Origin: CAYYIS01 sp964470965 | GTDB lineage: Bacteria; JAAXHH01; JABIQT01 | DNA length: 8,871 nucleotides | Direction: 5' to 3' | Assembly: GCA_964470965.1 (NCBI GenBank) | Contig: CAYYIS010000095.1 | Coordinates: 1 to 8,871 of the forward strand | In this document: positions 5,333 to 8,871 of the stretch, piece after piece | Position numbering within the stretch: position 1 is the stretch's first letter | Layout: every line of letters starts with the position of its first letter | Translations under genes and position numbers: made by a program | The notes under the pieces: model-generated | The model's input: the letters and a program-made list of their open reading frames with translations, nothing else | Told to the model about the DNA's origin: nothing | Databases searched by the model: none

Positions 5333-6202
5333 TCAATGTGTTTTTCCTCCAACCAGGTTGTCCGCCACATGTACCGGCCGATATAGTGTCTGACGTTTGG
5401 GGGGCATCTGCGCCAGAAGATCCGGGTGTGGATCCCAGTTGTGCCATTTACTGTTCACGGTGTTGTAGCAGGTGAATATGGCGATACGAGGAAAGTCGGT
5501 ATTAGCCCAGGGTCTTGCGCTATGGGTAAGAGCTTCTGTGAAAATCAGGAGTGAACCGGGCGGGCAGGTATAGGCATCCCAAATAGGCGAATCCGGTGAT
5601 TTTATCGTTTCGGGAGCGGTGAAAACCGCTTTGTGACTTCCGGAAACCACCAGCGTACCATTACCCTCGGTAACAGGATTTAATTCCCACACCACCCTCG
5701 TTAAACCGGCATTCGCCTTGCCGGGAATGCATCGATACAGGTGTGAATCACCCGGGAACCGTAACATCCCGTTCCCGTTGTGGGGATTGAAGTCCCCTTC
5801 TCCCACATTCCGGTAGGACAGGCTGCACGATTCCTGCCTGAAACCGTAACACTCCTGATTCGATAACCCCGGATAAGCCACGAATTCGTTCATGAACCCA
5901 ACCACACAAGGATGATCCGTCAGCTTCTGCAGTGGTCCTCCGATGGGCGATCGCTCGTGTTCAGGTATAGATTCGGGGGCACTGTTCAACTGCTCGCAAT
6001 AGGCTTTCATTTCAAGACAGTCCTTTTCAGACAGCACGCCCGGCACCAGTATCCAGCCGCGCATGTCGAACAGGTACTTTTGTTCGTCGGTGGGATTGAT
6101 CACAGGCAAGCCATCGGAATTGGTCGTCGGGAAATTTGCACGCTCTTCGTTCCACCGTGCGCCAAGGTTCTTGTCGATTACGAACGGGGTATGGTGAGAC
6201 AT
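5333..6202 (-). CDS. PhyH-family Fe(II)/2-oxoglutarate protein C with HxG in place of HxD (halogenase-like site)
   Basis: The 289-residue protein carries the family hallmarks: F-D-M-R-G-W-I-L-V-P-G-V-L (45-57) at the start, N-G-T-L-V-V-S-G-S-H-K (181-191), distal H227 in T-E-A-L-T-H-S-A, and R239 twelve residues later for 2-oxoglutarate. Where an HxD is expected, F-N-P-H141-N-G143-N-G is found. H141 to H227 is 86 residues, the same spacing as in paralogue B, which supports the alignment. With Gly at the Asp position the iron would keep an open site. That is the arrangement of Fe/2OG halogenases (SyrB2 has Ala; WelO5 has Gly), but uncharacterised PhyH-like proteins and inactive homologues can also lack the Asp. 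The function is therefore open: halogenase, unusual oxygenase or inactive. CGGAG precedes the ATG by about 8 nt. No signal peptide. Confidence 0.82.
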   Translation of the reverse strand: MSHHTPFVIDKNLGARWNEERANFPTTNSDGLPVINPTDEQKYLFDMRGWILVPGVLSEKDCLEMKAYCEQLNSAPESIPEHERSPIGGPLQKLTDHPCVVGFMNEFVAYPGLSNQECYGFRQESCSLSYRNVGEGDFNPHNGNGMLRFPGDSHLYRCIPGKANAGLTRVVWELNPVTEGNGTLVVSGSHKAVFTAPETIKSPDSPIWDAYTCPPGSLLIFTEALTHSARPWANTDFPRIAIFTCYNTVNSKWHNWDPHPDLLAQMPPKRQTLYRPVHVADNLVGGKTH

Positions 6203-6604
6203 AAGGACTTCTCCGGGTTGTGAATTTTTTTTAGTGAAGACGGACCAAAGATTTAATTGCCGCGCCCCCCGATTTATTTGATTCGCACGGGACTATGTTG
6301 CCTGGGCCCAACGATGATTCCCATTGATAGGCAGACCTGTTCTATGCATCATCATAGGAAGGGCGCGTGGGATTCGTACCTGGTCTCCGTTTCCCGGCAC
6401 CCTTCCGTTCACCTGAAGATAGGGGGGGGACGCCCCGGTACCGACCTGACGTATCAGCTGGCTTCAGATTTACGTGGTTAAAATCGCTTTTGTTTATTTC
6501 TTTCTAAAGAAAGTGACATTGCGAACAATGTCAAGCGTTGACATCACCACCACAGATCCATGCATTCGTAAAACGGTGAAACCCACCGAAGGAGCCATAG
6601 CCCC
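6203..6604. other. Divergent intergenic region between PhyH C and the sulfatase (402 bp)
   Basis: I found no gene here. A frame from a TTG at 6257 to 6481 has no ribosome binding site and no recognisable composition. The region holds a T8 tract (6225-6232), a G8 tract (6422-6429) facing CCCC (6433-6436), a TTTCTT/AAGAAA inverted repeat around 6497-6512, the TGACAT operator-like cluster (6514-6544), and the ribosome binding site GAAGGAG (6588-6594), 10 nt before the sulfatase ATG. No good promoter for PhyH C was seen. Confidence 0.55.
6514..6544. promoter_or_regulatory. Operator-like palindrome with a third half-site, upstream of the sulfatase
   Basis: TGACATTG (6514-6521) and CAATGTCA (6526-6533) are perfect 8-bp arms around CGAA. 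A third TGACAT occurs at 6539-6544 and overlaps TTGACA (6538-6543), which could be a -35 element; the matching -10 position (6561-6566, TGCATT) is poor. No T-run follows, so an operator is more likely than a terminator. A regulator binding here could control the sulfatase, whose ATG is 60 bp farther on. Confidence 0.45.
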
Positions 6605-8059
6605 ATGCCCAACATCCTGGTGATCTGCAGTGACCAGCACCATCCCAAACTGGCCGGTTACCTCGATCATCCGATTGTTAAAACACCTCACCTCGATATG
6701 CTCTCTCAACGGGGCACGGCTTTTTCCAGAGCATACTGCAACAGTCCGGTCTGTACACCCAGCCGGATGAGTTTTATCACGGGTAAATATACCCATCAGA
6801 TCGATAACTGGATGATCGGCATCCCGTTGGACCAGGAAGAAATGACATGGGCCCGACGACTTGGTCAAGCCGGAATTCCGTCGACTATGCTGGGTAAAAT
6901 GGATTTCTGTGGGGAATACCAGGACGGGGGATTCACACATCATAAGATCATTCATCGGCGACCGGCCTGGGAACATATACCTCGGAAAGCCCCCTGGGAT
7001 GCCCGGCTGGATGGCTACACACGGGCTGACAAGCGCAGACACCTTGAGAACGCCGGTCCGAGACCTGTGCGTTCCATGGTAGAAGAAACCGGTGCATGGG
7101 ACAGCTATGACCACGATCGCCAAGTCACGGATTGGGCACTGGAATACCTGCAGGGCGTGGATCAGGATCCTTGGGCGTTATACGTAGGTTATCTGCTGCC
7201 CCATTGGCCATACAGCGTACCTGAGAGGTATTATGACATGTACTACCCCGATAATCTCATCCTGCCCCGCGATGCGTGTTTTCCCAATGAGCATCTCCAT
7301 CCGGCACTCCGCCATTTCCAGAAGGCACTCAATCTGGGTGACGTTACTGAGGAAATGCTACGACGGACCATCGCTGCATATTACGGGATGATCACCTGCC
7401 TGGACGAAATGATCGGTAAATTAATCTCCGTTTTAGAAAACCGGGGGTTACTGGAGGATACCTACATTATTTACACCAGTGACCACGGTGAATCGCTCGG
7501 TGAACACGGCCTGTTTTATAAGCAGTGTTCATACGAGGGATCCGTAGGGGTCCCTCTGATCATATCGGGTCCGGGGGTACCTGAAAAGCATGAGATCGAT
7601 CACCCTGTAACCCTCGTGGACATGTACCCTACCATATTGGACATGGCCGGGGTTGAAGCAGAAGGAGGTCGACCCGGTGAAAGCTGGGTGAGGCTGGCGC
7701 GCGGCGAACCACGCCGGACAGACTATGCCTTCTCGGAATTCCACGGTAATTTCTTCAGGCATGACTGGTACATGCTTGTGAGAGGTTGCTACAAGTACAC
7801 GTACTACGAGAAAGAACGTCCGACGCTTTATGATATGAAAAACGATCCGCATGAGAAACAAGATCTGGCGGGCAGGAAAGAATATAGGGATGTGTTGGCT
7901 GAGTTTGAAGCACTGCTTCACACGGTCTGTGATCCCACAGAAACATCGAACAGGGCGAAGCGGGATCTGGGCTTGATCGGACCGGAAGGTCGGGATTATA
8001 CCGAGATCGTTAGGACCAGATCAGCGGACCAGAAGCATCTTTCGGACATCCGAGTATGA
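6605..8059 (+). CDS. Cys-type sulfatase, choline-sulfatase-like, cytoplasmic
   Basis: The 484-residue protein belongs to the alkaline-phosphatase/sulfatase fold. The signature C50-T-P-S-R54 marks a Cys-type (not Ser-type) enzyme, so C50 must be oxidised to formylglycine by a maturase encoded elsewhere. Metal ligands are suggested by D10 in C-S-D-Q-H and by D293-H294 in T-S-D-H-G-E; K306 in F-Y-K-Q and H200 in L-P-H-W-P are other conserved site positions. G-K98-M-D100-F resembles the G-K-M-H-F of choline sulfatases, with His replaced by Asp. There is no signal peptide: the first strand P-N-I-L-V-I-C begins at residue 2, so a small imported sulfate ester is a more likely substrate than an extracellular polysaccharide. 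The C-terminal L-Y-D-M-K-N-D-P-H-E (408-417) is typical of the family. GAAGGAG lies 10 nt before the ATG. The last 39 bp overlap the convergent T9SS gene. Confidence 0.92.
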   Translation: MPNILVICSDQHHPKLAGYLDHPIVKTPHLDMLSQRGTAFSRAYCNSPVCTPSRMSFITGKYTHQIDNWMIGIPLDQEEMTWARRLGQAGIPSTMLGKMDFCGEYQDGGFTHHKIIHRRPAWEHIPRKAPWDARLDGYTRADKRRHLENAGPRPVRSMVEETGAWDSYDHDRQVTDWALEYLQGVDQDPWALYVGYLLPHWPYSVPERYYDMYYPDNLILPRDACFPNEHLHPALRHFQKALNLGDVTEEMLRRTIAAYYGMITCLDEMIGKLISVLENRGLLEDTYIIYTSDHGESLGEHGLFYKQCSYEGSVGVPLIISGPGVPEKHEIDHPVTLVDMYPTILDMAGVEAEGGRPGESWVRLARGEPRRTDYAFSEFHGNFFRHDWYMLVRGCYKYTYYEKERPTLYDMKNDPHEKQDLAGRKEYRDVLAEFEALLHTVCDPTETSNRAKRDLGLIGPEGRDYTEIVRTRSADQKHLSDIRV

Positions 8060-8871
8060 GTCACCGGCCTGTATTCTGTATAGATACACTCCGCTGGCAA
8101 CCGACCGACCGGCATCATTCCGGGCGTCCCAGACAGCGGTGTGACGCCCGGCAGGCTGGATCTGATCCACCAGTATGGCTACCTTCTGTCCCAGGAGATT
8201 AAATACCGTCAGTTTCACGTGTTCGCTCTTCGGCAATTCGTACCTCACGGCGGTAGCCGGATTAAATGGATTCGGATAGTTCTGCTTAAGGGTGAATTTA
8301 GCGGGAATACCGGTGGGACGGAATACGGCGTTATCCTTGTTTACCGGAATTTCCCGTCCCGATGCATCCACGAAAATCGCCTCTTTGACCGAAATCTCAT
8401 ATCCATCCGGGATTTCTGCCGGCAACTGAATTTTGAGGATGTCCGACGATCCCGCCGGGAGGTGGTTTCCTTCCATATTGTAATATAAGACCGTCTTTAT
8501 ATCTTCATCCCCGGCATCACCAACCTGAAATCCCTCCATTGCGTGTTCCAAAGCGATACCATCCCAAGTACCGCCACGCATCAACAACACAAGCTGTACG
8601 CCTGCGATGCCATATGCTGAATCGATCCGCACCGCCCCTTCTTTATCCAGAGATATCACGACCGGTTGATCTAATGCTGCCGGACGAGTCGGATAATCAA
8701 GGTCCAAGATTTTTTGTATGATAGATACTACGTCCAACACATTGACCATGCCTCCACCTGTGAGATCGAATAGGGCTAACGGTCCATCCATTTCTAATGT
8801 ACCGAGTGTTACCCCTACTTCTTTGACGACATCTCTTACATTAAGCTTCAAATCGAACGTCACATCACCGG
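8021..8871 (-). CDS. Secreted protein with dockerin-like repeat and T9SS type A C-terminal sorting domain, C-terminal part
   Basis: The frame is open from the right edge to a TGA at 8021-8023. The GTG at 8863 is in frame but probably internal, because the preceding codons are also open and no ribosome binding site can be placed. Numbering from 8863: D33-L-T-G-G-G-M-V-N-V-L-D44 followed by V-V-S-I-I-Q-K-I-L is a dockerin type I-like repeat. Residues about 84-170 resemble a beta-sandwich (cohesin-like or Ig-like). Residues 189-280 form a T9SS sorting domain: N-Y-P-N-P-F-N-P (195-202), L-T-V-F-N-L-L-G-Q-K-V (218-228), S-G-V-Y-L-Y-R (257-263) and a basic end K-M-L-L-V-R. The protein should be exported by Sec and then cross the outer membrane by T9SS, with the tail cleaved. 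The catalytic or binding part lies beyond the window. Its 3' end overlaps the sulfatase gene by 39 bp. Confidence 0.85.
   Translation of the reverse strand, partial: GDVTFDLKLNVRDVVKEVGVTLGTLEMDGPLALFDLTGGGMVNVLDVVSIIQKILDLDYPTRPAALDQPVVISLDKEGAVRIDSAYGIAGVQLVLLMRGGTWDGIALEHAMEGFQVGDAGDEDIKTVLYYNMEGNHLPAGSSDILKIQLPAEIPDGYEISVKEAIFVDASGREIPVNKDNAVFRPTGIPAKFTLKQNYPNPFNPATAVRYELPKSEHVKLTVFNLLGQKVAILVDQIQPAGRHTAVWDARNDAGRSVASGVYLYRIQAGDSYSDVRKMLLVR

Noticed and set aside
6422..6436. G8 tract followed by ACG and CCCC as a hairpin or quadruplex
   Set aside because: A single G-run cannot form an intramolecular quadruplex, and the GGGG/CCCC stem has no following T-run; it may also be a homopolymer sequencing artefact.
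6257..6481. 74-codon frame beginning at a TTG between PhyH C and the sulfatase
   Set aside because: No ribosome binding site, no motif, and a homopolymer G tract inside; not supported as a gene.
6494..7123. 209-codon open frame on the minus strand across the sulfatase start
   Set aside because: It is antisense to the strongly supported sulfatase, including the C-T-P-S-R region, has no ribosome binding site and no recognisable motifs.
1..8871. CRISPR arrays, tRNA or rRNA genes, transposases, integrases, toxin-antitoxin or defence genes
   Set aside because: Looked for on both strands; no regularly spaced repeats, cloverleaf-like sequence or recognisable mobile/defence proteins were found.

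Overview
The window looks like part of the chromosome of an uncultivated, probably marine or host/particle-associated bacterium of the Latescibacterota/Poribacteria/Planctomycetes-like ecological type. The evidence is a protein with a type IX secretion (T9SS) type A C-terminal sorting domain joined to a dockerin-like repeat, an expansion of phytanoyl-CoA dioxygenase (PhyH) family oxygenases, a choline-sulfatase-like sulfatase and an atypical enolase-superfamily protein. T9SS sorting tails with PhyH and sulfatase expansions fit Latescibacterota best, but this assignment is inference; there is no rRNA or other phylogenetic marker here.

Layout, left to right: (1) 1-114 (+), the last 37 codons of an ABC-type periplasmic solute-binding protein, followed by a gap with two competing terminator-like stems. 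(2) 446-1699 (-), an enolase-superfamily protein. (3) 2089-3171 (+), a single-domain MetE-like zinc methyltransferase with all four predicted zinc ligands. (4) 3334-4122 (-), PhyH-family dioxygenase A (HxD intact). (5) 4481-5326 (+), PhyH-family dioxygenase B (HxD intact), divergent from A across a 358-bp region that holds two overlapping opposed sigma70-like promoters and a repeat-rich leader. (6) 5333-6202 (-), PhyH-family protein C, in which the iron-binding Asp position is Gly (H141-x-G143), as in Fe/2-oxoglutarate halogenases. (7) 6605-8059 (+), a cytoplasmic Cys-type sulfatase. (8) 8021-8871 (-), the C-terminal part of a dockerin/T9SS-sorted secreted protein that runs off the right edge and overlaps the sulfatase tail-to-tail by 39 bp.

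The eight genes alternate strand strictly (+ - + - + - + -), so none can share an operon with its neighbour. Each of the three divergent gaps carries an operator-like inverted repeat (1909-1928, 4318-4341, 6514-6533), all of different sequence. The convergent gaps shrink from 331 bp to 162, to 6, to an overlap of 39 bp.

Functionally the window reads as a set of individually controlled catabolic or tailoring enzymes for small organic molecules: uptake (solute-binding protein), dehydration or epimerisation (enolase superfamily), methyl transfer (MetE-like), Fe/2OG oxidation or possibly halogenation (PhyH A-C) and desulfation (sulfatase). No substrate can be read from the sequence, and a shared pathway is only a hypothesis. 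The most unusual signals are the halogenase-like HxG site in PhyH C, the symmetric overlapping promoter pair at 4178-4220, and the non-canonical third metal-ligand position of the enolase-like protein.
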